Shown: piece by piece, positions 1 through 6,784 of the stretch | Layout: the number at the start of each line of letters is the position of its first letter | Numbering within the stretch: the stretch's first letter is position 1 | Origin: Verrucomicrobiota bacterium | Lineage (GTDB): Bacteria > Verrucomicrobiota > Verrucomicrobiia > Chthoniobacterales > Terrimicrobiaceae | DNA length: 9,931 nucleotides | Direction of reading: 5' to 3' | Assembly: GCA_026398285.1 (NCBI GenBank) | Contig: JAPLTI010000182.1 | Span: 1 to 9,931 of the forward strand | Translations under genes and position numbers: made by a program | Notes under the pieces: generated by a model | What the model was told of the DNA's origin: nothing | Databases searched by the model: none | What the model saw: only the letters and a program-made list of their open reading frames with translations

Positions 1-1820
1 GCGTGAGTCTCGCCGGTGAGGCGGGCTGTTTGGCCGTGTGTTTCGGGGCGCTGGCTGGTGAGCTTTTGAACGGTCTCGGTGCGAAGTCCGTTGATCTTGG
101 TGAAATCGACCCAGTCGGGGATGGCCTTGCCTTCGTGACGCGCGGTGCGGGCGATTTGCTCCTCCTGGCGGGTTATGTAGCCGGCGTATTTGAGATCGGT
201 CTCAACCTGCTCCCAGACCGGTTGTAAAAATTGCGAGCGGATTTCATCAGGCACGGTGGACCAGGTGTTCTCCGGGCGTTTGAGCCAGCGCTCGAGCGGG
301 ACCGCGTCGATTTTGAATTCGTTGAGGCGGCTTTTGAGCGCGGTGAGCTGGCTTTGTTTTTGCTCGAAGCGCGAGGCGCGCTCGCCATCGACCAAGCCGG
401 ACTCGATCGCCTTGCCGGTGAGGCGGAGATCGGCATTGTCCTGCCGCAGCAACAAACGGTATTCCGCGCGGCTTGTGAACATGCGGTAGGGCTCAGGCGT
501 GCCGCGAGTCACAAGGTCGTCGAGCATGACGCCGATGTAGGCCTCGTGGCGGCCTATGGTGAGCGGCGGCCTCTTGAGTCTCTTTAAGGCGGCGTTCGCT
601 CCGGCGATGAGACCCTGTGCGGCGGCTTCTTCATAGCCTGATGTGCCGTTGATTTGCCCCGCAAAGTAGAGGCCCGGCAAGCGTTTGGTCTCCAGCGTCG
701 TGTGCAACTGCGTCGGTGGACAGTAATCATACTCGACGGCGTAGCCGGGTCGCAAAATCTCGGCATTCTCAAGACCTCGCACGCTGCGGATGAATTTGTA
801 TTGGACCTCAAAGGGAAGGCTCGTCGAAACGCCGTTGACATAGATTTCGTCGGTGTGGCGGCCTTCCGGCTCAAGGAAGAGCTGGTGTTGCCCCTTCGCG
901 GAAAATTTCACGACCTTGTCATCGATGCTCGGGCAGTAGCGTGGTCCGACGCCTTCGATGACGCCCGAGTAGAGCGGGGATTTGTCGAGGTTCGAACGGA
1001 TGATTTCGTGCGTGGTTTCGTTCGTGTAGGTGATCCAGCAACAAATCTGGCGCGCGCGGAACGCTCCATCGCGCCACTCGTTGAGCGTGTGCAAGTCGTC
1101 CTCGCCGCGCACGAGCGTGTCCGCGAGGTAGCTGAAGAGCGGCGGAGGTTCGTCACCCTGCTGGGGCTCACATTGGGAAAAATCGATGCTTTTAGCGAGA
1201 AGCCGACAGGGGGTGCCGGTCTTGAAGCGCTCAACCTCGAAACCGAGTTCGCGCAGGCAATCACTGAATGTCGAAACGGCATCGCCAAGACGGCCACCGG
1301 TCTGATTTCGCAGACCCACATGCAGCAGGCCGCGCATGAATGTGCCGGTCGTGACGACCACTGCACCGCCATTGAAGCGTAGACCGAAATTGGTTTCCAC
1401 TCCCTCGACTCCATTTTCCCCGACCGCGAGCCGCGTGACATTTCCCTGCTTCATGTCCAGTCGCGGATGGCGCTCGAGGAGCGCCTTCATGCGGAACTGA
1501 TAGGCTTTCTTATCGCACTGCGCTCGCGGCGCCCGGACGCTCGGTCCCTTGGTGGCATTCAGCATGCGAAACTGAATGCCGGTCGCATCGGTGTTCAACC
1601 CCATCGCGCCGCCGAGGGCATCGATCTCACGAACCATGTGGCCCTTCGCTAAACCTCCAATCGCTGGGTTACAGGACATTTGCCCGACCGTGTCGGCATT
1701 TTGCGTGAGCAAGAGGGTTTCGCAGCCCAAGCGGGCCGAAGCCAACGCGGCCTCTATGCCTGCATGGCCAGCCCCGATGACGATGACATCGTAGTTTTTT
1801 GGATAAACGAAGTCGCTCAA
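1..1820 (-). CDS. mnmG: tRNA uridine-5-carboxymethylaminomethyl modification enzyme MnmG (GidA), C-terminus cut by the window edge
   Basis: FAD- and NADH-using subunit that, with the GTPase MnmE, installs the (carboxymethyl)aminomethyl group on wobble U34 of certain tRNAs using methylene-tetrahydrofolate; cytoplasmic. Seen: an N-terminal dinucleotide-binding motif VIGAGHAG (about residues 14-21), the signature GQMSCNPAIGG with Cys50 (matching E. coli Cys47), GPRYCPSIDDK with Cys296 (matching the catalytic Cys277), and AGQINGTSGYEEAAAQG, typical of the family. 606 whole codons lie in the window; the family is about 620-630 residues, so roughly 20 are missing. No ATG or GTG fits upstream of the FAD motif in frame. 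The TTG at 1818-1820, one base after the stop of the preceding gene, gives MSDFVYPKNYDV, a normal MnmG N-terminus. No clear Shine-Dalgarno sequence is seen, so translational coupling to the upstream gene is likely. Identity is firm; the start is probable. Confidence 0.97.
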   Translation of the reverse strand, partial: MSDFVYPKNYDVIVIGAGHAGIEAALASARLGCETLLLTQNADTVGQMSCNPAIGGLAKGHMVREIDALGGAMGLNTDATGIQFRMLNATKGPSVRAPRAQCDKKAYQFRMKALLERHPRLDMKQGNVTRLAVGENGVEGVETNFGLRFNGGAVVVTTGTFMRGLLHVGLRNQTGGRLGDAVSTFSDCLRELGFEVERFKTGTPCRLLAKSIDFSQCEPQQGDEPPPLFSYLADTLVRGEDDLHTLNEWRDGAFRARQICCWITYTNETTHEIIRSNLDKSPLYSGVIEGVGPRYCPSIDDKVVKFSAKGQHQLFLEPEGRHTDEIYVNGVSTSLPFEVQYKFIRSVRGLENAEILRPGYAVEYDYCPPTQLHTTLETKRLPGLYFAGQINGTSGYEEAAAQGLIAGANAALKRLKRPPLTIGRHEAYIGVMLDDLVTRGTPEPYRMFTSRAEYRLLLRQDNADLRLTGKAIESGLVDGERASRFEQKQSQLTALKSRLNEFKIDAVPLERWLKRPENTWSTVPDEIRSQFLQPVWEQVETDLKYAGYITRQEEQIARTARHEGKAIPDWVDFTKINGLRTETVQKLTSQRPETHGQTARLTGETH

Positions 1821-1821
1821 A

Positions 1822-2358
1822 TTACTGGTTCGAGAGGCCGTGTTCGGCGAGCTTCTTTTGCAATGCTTCCGGTGCGAGCTTGAAGCTGTTTTTCAAAATG
1901 ATGTCCCCCGCGACGAAGTTGTCGAATGTGCCGCGCACGGCGACATTTTCGCCCTCGACGATAAACGATGTGGCATTCGAGAGATTGCCATTCCAGTCGG
2001 CGTGGTAAACCGTGGCTTTCGTATCGTCATCCGCCACTGCGACGACGGATGAGGGAATGAAATCCGCAGAGAAGACTGCCTTCACATCAGGTGTGGTGCG
2101 GTTCGGCAGCTGCATGTAAGCGGTGAGCGGATCGCCCTCTTCGTCATCGGACTGTGTGACCTGCCCGACCCGACCGTAAACGCAGATACGCATGCCATTG
2201 TATTTCTGGAGAGCCTGGGTCTCCGATGTCGAAAAATCATTTACGATCTGTGCCAGGGTCACGAATCCGTCTGGCGGCAGCGGGGTAAGCGAAGCTTGGC
2301 TCAGGCCGGCGACAACTGAGGCACACAAAAGCGCGAAAGAGAGGGTGATGATCTTCAT
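1822..2358 (-). CDS. Small secreted protein of unknown function, possible OB-fold (tRNA_anti-like)
   Basis: Predicted 178-residue exported protein. The ATG at 2356-2358 is chosen because it begins a classical signal peptide: MK, a hydrophobic stretch, then a likely cleavage site after SQA at residue 22. An in-frame ATG 11 codons upstream would place a non-signal-like stretch in front. The mature part has a beta-rich pattern (ICVYGRVGQV, AYMQLPN, FIVEGENVAVRGTFDNF, GDIILKNSFKLAP). The 'V.VRGT.DNF..GDI.LK' segment resembles OB-fold proteins of the tRNA_anti-like type found in bacterial lipoproteins and envelope proteins; this is judged by eye. It stops one base before mnmG and probably shares its mRNA. 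It is read head-to-head with the isomerase lipoprotein gene across 128 bp. The role is unknown, and no enzyme motif is visible. Confidence 0.75.
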   Translation of the reverse strand: MKIITLSFALLCASVVAGLSQASLTPLPPDGFVTLAQIVNDFSTSETQALQKYNGMRICVYGRVGQVTQSDDEEGDPLTAYMQLPNRTTPDVKAVFSADFIPSSVVAVADDDTKATVYHADWNGNLSNATSFIVEGENVAVRGTFDNFVAGDIILKNSFKLAPEALQKKLAEHGLSNQ

Positions 2359-2486
2359 TTCAGTGACAAAACATGGAGTATGCGGCGGCATTGCTCAACG
2401 CTAAAACCTCAGACCCTGTGGACTTCGCCAATTTCCACTGGCAATCCCCTTCCGTCCGTGCGATGAAAAGTTTCCTTATCTCACAA
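2359..2486. promoter_or_regulatory. Divergent intergenic region, presumed promoters for both directions
   Basis: This 128-bp gap separates the minus-strand secreted protein/mnmG pair from the plus-strand operon, so both transcripts should start here. I found no convincing -35/-10 pair on either strand. Two short overlapping inverted repeats are visible: GTGGA 2418-2422 with TCCAC 2434-2438, and GCCA 2427-2430 with TGGC 2439-2442. They could be an operator or chance. An earlier in-frame ATG at 2463 lies inside the gap, so the true leader of the isomerase gene may be shorter. Confidence 0.4.
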
Positions 2487-3617
2487 ATGACACTCTCAAA
2501 ATCCACCAAAGCCACGATCATCCCCTTTTTGGCAGTCGGCCTCTTGGCCCTCCCCGCTTGCAAACCTCCAGCTCCCGCCGAGTCGAAACCACAGGCTGAA
2601 GCCACACCGGCCGCCGACCCCGCCGCGCAGGCAGTTGTCGAAAAACTCAAGGAAGCTGGGGTTGACGCATCGGTCTCCACCGACGCCGCAGCACCCGCTC
2701 CCGCAGATAACAAGCCCATCGAACTTCCCGAAGTCGTTGCCACAGTGAATGGACAAAACATCACCAAACAACAACTCCAGGACCTCTTCAACGCCGCACT
2801 CCAAGCCTCCGGCGCCAAAATTGGAGATCTCAACTCTCAGCAACAACTCGGCGGCTACACCCAACTCCTTCAAGATTTGATCATGGACAAGCTGGTGGCC
2901 GAGGCAGCTTCCACTGAGAAAGTCAGCGATGCCGATGTCGATGCCGAACTCGCCAAAATCAAAGGCCAGTTCCCCGATGACAAGGCCTTCCAGGAACAGA
3001 TCGCCCAAGCCGGCATGACCCCCGATAAGCTCAAGGAAAACATCCGCACCGGCCTCCAGCAAAGCCGCTGGATGAAATCCCAAGTCAAAACCCCCGAGAT
3101 CACCGACGACCAGGCCAAGACCTTTTACGAATCCAACATCAAGGAATTCGAGCAACCGGAAACCGTCAAAGCCAGCCACATCCTTTTCATGGTTGATCCC
3201 GACGCCCCGGCGGATGTCGTGAAGCAGAAGGAAGAAGCCGCCACGAAGGCCGCCGAACGCGCTTCCGCAGGCGAAGACTTCACCAAGCTCGCGAAGGAAC
3301 TTTCCGAAGAACCCGGCGCCTCCGAGTCCGGTGGAGATCTCGGCTTTTTCCCGAAAGACCGCATGGTTCCCGAATTCGCCGATGCCGCATTTGCCCAGAA
3401 AGTCGGCGACATCAGCAAGCCCGTGAAAACCCAGTTCGGCTGGCATGTCATCAAAGTCACCGACAAAAAAGCCGCCGGCACAGTGCCATTCGATCAAGTC
3501 AAGGAACAGGTCGTCTCCTACCTCAAATCTAACAACCAGCGCGAAGCCGTGCAGACCGTGCTGAACAAGCTCAAAGAATCCGCCAAGATCGAGACCTTCC
3601 TGCCTGCGGCCAGCTAA
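2487..3617 (+). CDS. Parvulin-type peptidyl-prolyl isomerase lipoprotein (PrsA/SurA-like)
   Basis: Predicted 376-residue envelope foldase that catalyses cis/trans isomerisation of prolyl bonds in exported proteins. Layout: a lipoprotein signal peptide ending in the lipobox LPAC (Cys25), a Pro/Ala/Lys-rich linker to about residue 80, a SurA/PrsA-like N-terminal chaperone region starting at VVATVNGQ (about residues 83-215), and a rotamase domain (about residues 227-325) with the parvulin hallmarks VKASHILF, SGGDLGFFPKDRMVPEF and FGWHVIKV. A basic helical tail follows. The start at 2487 gives a compact lipoprotein signal. An in-frame ATG at 2463 would add eight residues and also works; the longer reading from 2373 does not look like a signal peptide. 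No strong ribosome site precedes either. Lys follows the acylated Cys, not Asp, so outer-membrane placement is possible if E. coli sorting rules hold. It is the first gene of the plus-strand operon. Family is firm; the client proteins are unknown. Confidence 0.93.
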   Translation: MTLSKSTKATIIPFLAVGLLALPACKPPAPAESKPQAEATPAADPAAQAVVEKLKEAGVDASVSTDAAAPAPADNKPIELPEVVATVNGQNITKQQLQDLFNAALQASGAKIGDLNSQQQLGGYTQLLQDLIMDKLVAEAASTEKVSDADVDAELAKIKGQFPDDKAFQEQIAQAGMTPDKLKENIRTGLQQSRWMKSQVKTPEITDDQAKTFYESNIKEFEQPETVKASHILFMVDPDAPADVVKQKEEAATKAAERASAGEDFTKLAKELSEEPGASESGGDLGFFPKDRMVPEFADAAFAQKVGDISKPVKTQFGWHVIKVTDKKAAGTVPFDQVKEQVVSYLKSNNQREAVQTVLNKLKESAKIETFLPAAS

Positions 3618-3624
3618 AGCCCGC

Positions 3625-4596
3625 ATGGAGCAGATATCGGGAAAACCCGCAGCAGGCGTCATCGGACTCGGCATCATTGGAAGCCGGGTCGCAGCCTGCC
3701 TGCGGCGCGCAGGGCATCCAGTCTGGCTCTGGAACCGCACCGTGCGGCCGGAGCCGAACTTCCTGAGCTCCCCCGCTGAGATCGCCGAGGCGGCGCGCCA
3801 TATTCAGATCTTCGTTTCAAACGGCGAAGCTCTGCACTCTGTGCTACGCACCATGCTTCCGGCCCTTACCGCCGAGCATGTCATTCTGAACCACGCCACG
3901 GTCTCCCCCGCCGACACACTCACCGCTGCAGAGATCGTTGCGGAAAAACACGCCACCTTTCTCGATGCCCCCTTCACCGGCAGCCGAGACGCCGCCGCCG
4001 CAGGTCAGCTTATTTACTACATCGGCGGCGACCCGCAGGCCCTCGAGCGCGTGCGTCCGCAGCTCGAAGCCTCTTCGAAACAGATTCTGGAAATCGGAGA
4101 AATCGGCCAAGCCTCGGTCGTCAAAGTCGCCACCAACCTCATCTCCGCAAATGCCGTCGCATCCCTCACCGAGGCCCTGGCCCTGCTCGACCGATACGGC
4201 GTGGAACTCCACAAACTCCCGCTCGCTCTGGAAAACAACGCCGCCCGCTCCGGCGTGATTGACCTCAAGCTCCCCTGCATGCTGGGTGCCGACTTCGACC
4301 CACGCTTCTCTCTCAAAAACATGTTCAAGGATGTCCAGATCGGCCTCGCGATGGCTGAGGAAAAAAACATCGAACTCCCCGCAGCCGGCTCCTTCGCAGG
4401 CATCGCAATGGCGGGCCTTCAACGCGGTTGGGGCGACGAGGATTTCTCCGTTATTTCCCGCTTCTACGATTTTCCCGGCCAGGGCCACACGCTCCCCGAA
4501 ACGCCCGCGCCAAGCACCTCCGCTCAAGCAGAAGAAGCCACCCACGAACCCGCCGGACTCAAAAACCTCTGGGGACTCCTCCGCAGGAAAAAATGA
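3625..4596 (+). CDS. NAD(P)-dependent beta-hydroxyacid dehydrogenase-like oxidoreductase (3-hydroxyisobutyrate dehydrogenase family)
   Basis: 323-residue cytoplasmic enzyme of the 3-hydroxyisobutyrate dehydrogenase/glyoxylate-succinic semialdehyde reductase superfamily. Visible: a Rossmann glycine motif GLGIIG at residues 14-19; WNRT at 36-39, where Arg after the second strand usually signals NADPH preference; NHATVSP; the substrate-binding loop DAPFTGSRDAAAAG; and the catalytic lysine in VVKVATN (Lys167, Asn171). The all-alpha C-terminal domain is present, with FSLKNMFKDV typical of the family. Two oddities are seen. The stretch between WNRT and SPAEIA is shorter than usual, with no 'L...GA' segment. 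The C-terminus also ends in a low-complexity Pro/Glu-rich linker plus a basic tail (LLRRKK). It begins 7 bp after the isomerase stop, and its TGA overlaps the ygfZ start (ATGA). The substrate cannot be read from the sequence; glyoxylate, succinic semialdehyde or another short hydroxyacid are candidates. Confidence 0.9.
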   Translation: MEQISGKPAAGVIGLGIIGSRVAACLRRAGHPVWLWNRTVRPEPNFLSSPAEIAEAARHIQIFVSNGEALHSVLRTMLPALTAEHVILNHATVSPADTLTAAEIVAEKHATFLDAPFTGSRDAAAAGQLIYYIGGDPQALERVRPQLEASSKQILEIGEIGQASVVKVATNLISANAVASLTEALALLDRYGVELHKLPLALENNAARSGVIDLKLPCMLGADFDPRFSLKNMFKDVQIGLAMAEEKNIELPAAGSFAGIAMAGLQRGWGDEDFSVISRFYDFPGQGHTLPETPAPSTSAQAEEATHEPAGLKNLWGLLRRKK

Positions 4597-5444
4597 CCCC
4601 CTCGCCCGCGTCAGGTTTTTTCGAGGTCCAAGGCCGCGCCCGCTTCCAGCTCAGCGGCCCCGACGCCACGCGCTACCTGAACGGGCAAGTGAGCATCGAT
4701 ATCACGCGCCTCAAGCCCCTCACCGCACGCCCTGCCTGCCTCCTCACAGCCAAAGGAAAACTCTGCGCCCTCGTGCAAATCTGGCGCGGTGGAGACCATC
4801 TCCTCATCGAGTGCGAGGAATCCCTCGCCGAAGCTGTTCATGCCCGTCTCGAGCGCTATCTCATAGCGGATGACGCCCTCCTCGAGCCGGTGTCCGCTCC
4901 GTCGCCGCTGCACCACATCTTCGGCATCGAGCCACCCGCCGGAGCCCTCCGCATCAACCGCACAGGCCTGCCCGGTTTCGACACAGCTGAAAAACCCTCC
5001 GATCTCGCCGCCGCCACGCCCGCGCAGCTCGCCCTCCTCCGCATCATCCACGGCCAACCTGCATGGGGCCTCGAAATCACCGAAGACACCCTGCCGCAGG
5101 AAGCCCGCCTTGAAGATAATGCCGTCGATTTCGACAAAGGCTGCTATGTCGGCCAGGAAACCGTTTCCCGCCTCAAAAGCGTGGGGCGAGTGAACAAGCG
5201 CCTCCACGGCTTCCTCGGCACTCTGCCCGCCGACCTCTCCCTACCCGCCCGCCTTCATCCCGTTGGCCAGCCCGACACCATCGCCGGACACCTCACCAGC
5301 GCCGCGCCGCATTTTGACATCGCACAAACTGCCGCCCTCGGTTATCTCAACCGCCAGTTCGAAGACCTCGAGCGCTTTGGCATCAGCGATGAGCAAGGCC
5401 GCCCGCTCGGCGAAGTCGAACGCCGCGCATTCCCGATCCTATGA
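4593..5444 (+). CDS. ygfZ: Folate-binding protein YgfZ (Fe-S cluster maintenance, GcvT-like fold)
   Basis: 283-residue cytoplasmic protein related to the glycine-cleavage T protein. In E. coli, YgfZ binds folate and supports a subset of Fe-S enzymes, including the tRNA thiomethylase MiaB. The diagnostic signature KGCYVGQE lies at residues 182-189 with the essential Cys184. The N-terminal RYLNGQVSIDI (about 27-37) and TAKGK (52-56) also match the family, and the length is close to that of other family members. The ATG at 4593 overlaps the previous stop as ATGA, and AGGA at 4585-4588 lies four bases upstream, so translation is probably coupled. A longer in-frame reading from 4428 would lie inside the preceding gene and is unlikely. 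The stop again overlaps the next start as ATGA. Family identity is firm; its exact Fe-S clients in this organism are not known. Confidence 0.94.
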   Translation: MTPSPASGFFEVQGRARFQLSGPDATRYLNGQVSIDITRLKPLTARPACLLTAKGKLCALVQIWRGGDHLLIECEESLAEAVHARLERYLIADDALLEPVSAPSPLHHIFGIEPPAGALRINRTGLPGFDTAEKPSDLAAATPAQLALLRIIHGQPAWGLEITEDTLPQEARLEDNAVDFDKGCYVGQETVSRLKSVGRVNKRLHGFLGTLPADLSLPARLHPVGQPDTIAGHLTSAAPHFDIAQTAALGYLNRQFEDLERFGISDEQGRPLGEVERRAFPIL

Positions 5445-6046
5445 AATCCTTCATCGCCCTCACGCTCGCCGCGCTCCTCTGCGCCACCACCGTCCGCGCC
5501 GCCACACTCGGCCCGGATGTCGCCGTCCTCCAAATCCAATTCCCCAAGGAAAAACAGCCGCGCCAAGTCACCATCGGCCTCTACGACGACTCCGCGCCCT
5601 ACACCGTCGAGAATTTCAAAAAACTCATCACCAAAAAATTCTACAACGGCCAACGCTTCTTCCGCGTCTTCCCCGGCTCGTTCATCCAAACCGGCGACCC
5701 CGCCAGCCGCCGAGGGCAAACCGACACGACCGGCACCGGTGGACCCGGCTACACACTCCCCGCCGAAATCCGCCTCAAACACGACAAAGGCGCCGTCGCC
5801 ATGGCCCGCCTCCCCGACAAAATCAACCCCGCAAAAAATTCCAACGGCAGCCAATTCTATGTCTGCCTCCAGCCCCTGCCCAAGCTCAACGGCCAATACA
5901 CCGTCTTCGGAACCGTCCTCGAAGGCCTCGACACTCTCGAAGAAATCAGCAAGGCCCCCACAAACAGCAACGATTTTCCCTTGCCCAAAATCACAATTAA
6001 ATCCATTGTGCTCGCCCCTCGCGATCAGGCCTCGCCCACAAGGTAA
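5441..6046 (+). CDS. Secreted cyclophilin-type peptidyl-prolyl cis-trans isomerase
   Basis: 201-residue exported prolyl isomerase. A signal peptide with Lys2, a hydrophobic core to about residue 17 and a likely cut after VRA (residue 20) precedes the cyclophilin domain. No lipobox is formed around Cys14. Active-site landmarks: FFRVFPGSFIQTGDP, with Arg75 and Gln83 matching human CypA Arg55 and Gln63, then NSNGSQFYVCL and the YTVFGTV strand. The position of CypA Trp121, which governs cyclosporin binding, appears to be Leu (PKLNGQYTVFG), as in many bacterial enzymes. The start codon overlaps the ygfZ stop (ATGA), tying it to the operon. It is the second isomerase of this run and comes from a family unrelated to the parvulin lipoprotein upstream. 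Tyrosine tRNA follows 19 bp after its stop. Family is firm; periplasmic location is inferred from the signal peptide. Confidence 0.94.
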   Translation: MKSFIALTLAALLCATTVRAATLGPDVAVLQIQFPKEKQPRQVTIGLYDDSAPYTVENFKKLITKKFYNGQRFFRVFPGSFIQTGDPASRRGQTDTTGTGGPGYTLPAEIRLKHDKGAVAMARLPDKINPAKNSNGSQFYVCLQPLPKLNGQYTVFGTVLEGLDTLEEISKAPTNSNDFPLPKITIKSIVLAPRDQASPTR

Positions 6047-6065
6047 GCCAACCGCAGGAAAAAAA

Positions 6066-6151
6066 GGGTAGATACCGAAGTGGCCAAACGGGGCGGACTG
6101 TAAATCCGCTGGCTTACGCCTTCACTGGTTCGAATCCAGTTCTGCCCACCA
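6066..6151 (+). tRNA. tRNA-Tyr (anticodon GUA)
   Basis: Class II tRNA of 86 nt with an encoded CCA end. The acceptor stem GGGTAGA pairs with TCTGCCC (one G-T pair), followed by discriminator A and CCA at 6149-6151. The anticodon stem GCGGA (6093-6097) pairs with TCCGC (6105-6109) around loop CTGTAAA, giving anticodon GTA at 6100-6102. A long variable arm follows, as expected for bacterial tRNA-Tyr, and the T arm contains GGTTCGAATCC. The loop carries A36-A37-A38, the recognition pattern for isopentenylation of A37 by MiaA and then thiomethylation by MiaB. It sits 19 bp after the cyclophilin gene with no evident promoter of its own, so it may be processed from the operon transcript. Confidence 0.97.
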
Positions 6152-6177
6152 CCTCTCCAATAGTGGCTTGCGAGAGG
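6152..6177 (+). other. Hairpin directly after tRNA-Tyr (possible processing or terminator stem)
   Basis: CCTCTCCAA (6152-6160) pairs with TTG (6168-6170) and GAGAGG (6172-6177), with a single bulged C at 6171 and loop TAGTGGC. This nine-pair stem begins at the base after the CCA end. There is no T-run behind it, so it is not a standard intrinsic terminator. It could be a trailer structure for tRNA 3' processing or a Rho-independent stem lacking its U tract. Confidence 0.5.
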
Positions 6178-6487
6178 CGAATTCCTCCCAAATCCATCAA
6201 AAACAAAAAATGGCTCATTGCCATAAGTTGCTGGAAAATATCTCTACTAACCGGCCTGCTTGTCACTCGCTCCCTGCCGAAACATCGATTCTTCAAAAGA
6301 CCTACCGCCCATTTACGCCGCCACGCACTAAATCCCAGGAGATCCTTCTTACAAGCAGTGAGGTTTTATTGGAGACGCCCATCCGGTCAGCGTCCACAGG
6401 CACCTCAATGACCCTCGGACTTACGAACCAGCGCGACGGTTTTTTTAAGAAAAAAGCCCCCAAGAAAAATCCTCTCCTCGCCGCGAC
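6178..6487. other. Gene-free stretch between tRNA-Tyr hairpin and toxin gene
   Basis: Short open frames cross this region, but none has a ribosome site, a recognisable domain or a composition like the neighbouring genes. The stretch looks richer in A and T than its surroundings. The only structures seen are the T-rich palindrome near 6426-6458 and the hairpin before it. I found no second copy of the tRNA 3' end, no integrase fragment and no insertion-sequence ends. Confidence 0.5.
6426..6458. terminator. Weak candidate terminator between tRNA-Tyr and the convergent toxin gene
   Basis: On the plus strand, AACC (6426-6429) can pair with GGTT (6438-6441) ahead of a run of seven T. The same T-run forms part of a longer palindrome, GGTTTTTTT against AAAAAAGCC (6438-6458). 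It lies between convergent transcripts, 30 bp past the toxin stop on the minus strand, where a bidirectional terminator would be useful. The GC stem is short, so this is tentative. Confidence 0.25.
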
Positions 6488-6784
6488 CTACTCCGAAAGC
6501 CGGTGACGCCAATAGTTCGGATCACGGCTGTGATGCTTGAAAGCCAGAATGCGAAGGTGATCCGGCCAGATGCGATAGTATACCGCAAATGGGAAACGCG
6601 GCATCAGATATCGCCGCACCCCAGCCTCGATAATGCTCCGACGCTCCGGAGCATCCAAAATCGCACCCACGGAGAGCTCCGCCGCATCGAGAAACTGTCC
6701 GCCCAGCGAGGGAACCCGCTGCTCGTAAAACCGAGCGGACTCGATCAGTTCCGCTTCGGCACCGGGGTGATAAATCAGGCGCAT
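6488..6784 (-). CDS. ParE/RelE-superfamily toxin of a type II toxin-antitoxin pair
   Basis: 98-residue protein with the ParE-like pattern: ARFYEQRVPSLG near the N-terminus (alpha-helical hairpin), then RRYLMPRFPFAVYYRI and the closing H-x-x-RDPNYW-x-x-R motif (HHSRDPNYWRHR). These are typical of the plasmid stabilisation/ParE_toxin family. Members act in the cytoplasm, either on DNA gyrase (ParE) or as ribosome-dependent mRNA nucleases (RelE). The RelE catalytic residues cannot be confidently placed here, so the target is open. Its start lies inside the end of the antitoxin gene (10-bp overlap), the usual translationally coupled order of antitoxin first. The gene looks intact, with no frameshift. 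Confidence 0.9.
   Translation of the reverse strand: MRLIYHPGAEAELIESARFYEQRVPSLGGQFLDAAELSVGAILDAPERRSIIEAGVRRYLMPRFPFAVYYRIWPDHLRILAFKHHSRDPNYWRHRLSE

Noticed and set aside
654..1382. Plus-strand open frame of 242 codons across mnmG
   Set aside because: The opposite strand encodes an unbroken MnmG with both signature motifs. This translation has no recognisable domain.
2496..3740. Long minus-strand open frame of 414 codons opposite the parvulin lipoprotein
   Set aside because: It is the antisense of a gene with clear lipobox and rotamase motifs. Its glycine/phenylalanine/leucine-rich translation matches no family and is a codon-bias shadow.
6114..6296. Minus-strand 60-codon frame ending in GRTGFEPVKA
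   Set aside because: Its C-terminus is the reverse complement of the tRNA-Tyr gene, a frequent source of false protein calls.
6066..6487. Search for a duplicated tRNA 3' end marking an attachment site
   Set aside because: No second copy of the T-arm or acceptor sequence was found in the gap or beside the toxin-antitoxin genes.
6168..6506. Plus-strand 112-codon frame after the tRNA
   Set aside because: It has no ribosome site, starts inside the post-tRNA hairpin, runs into the end of the toxin gene and matches nothing I recognise.
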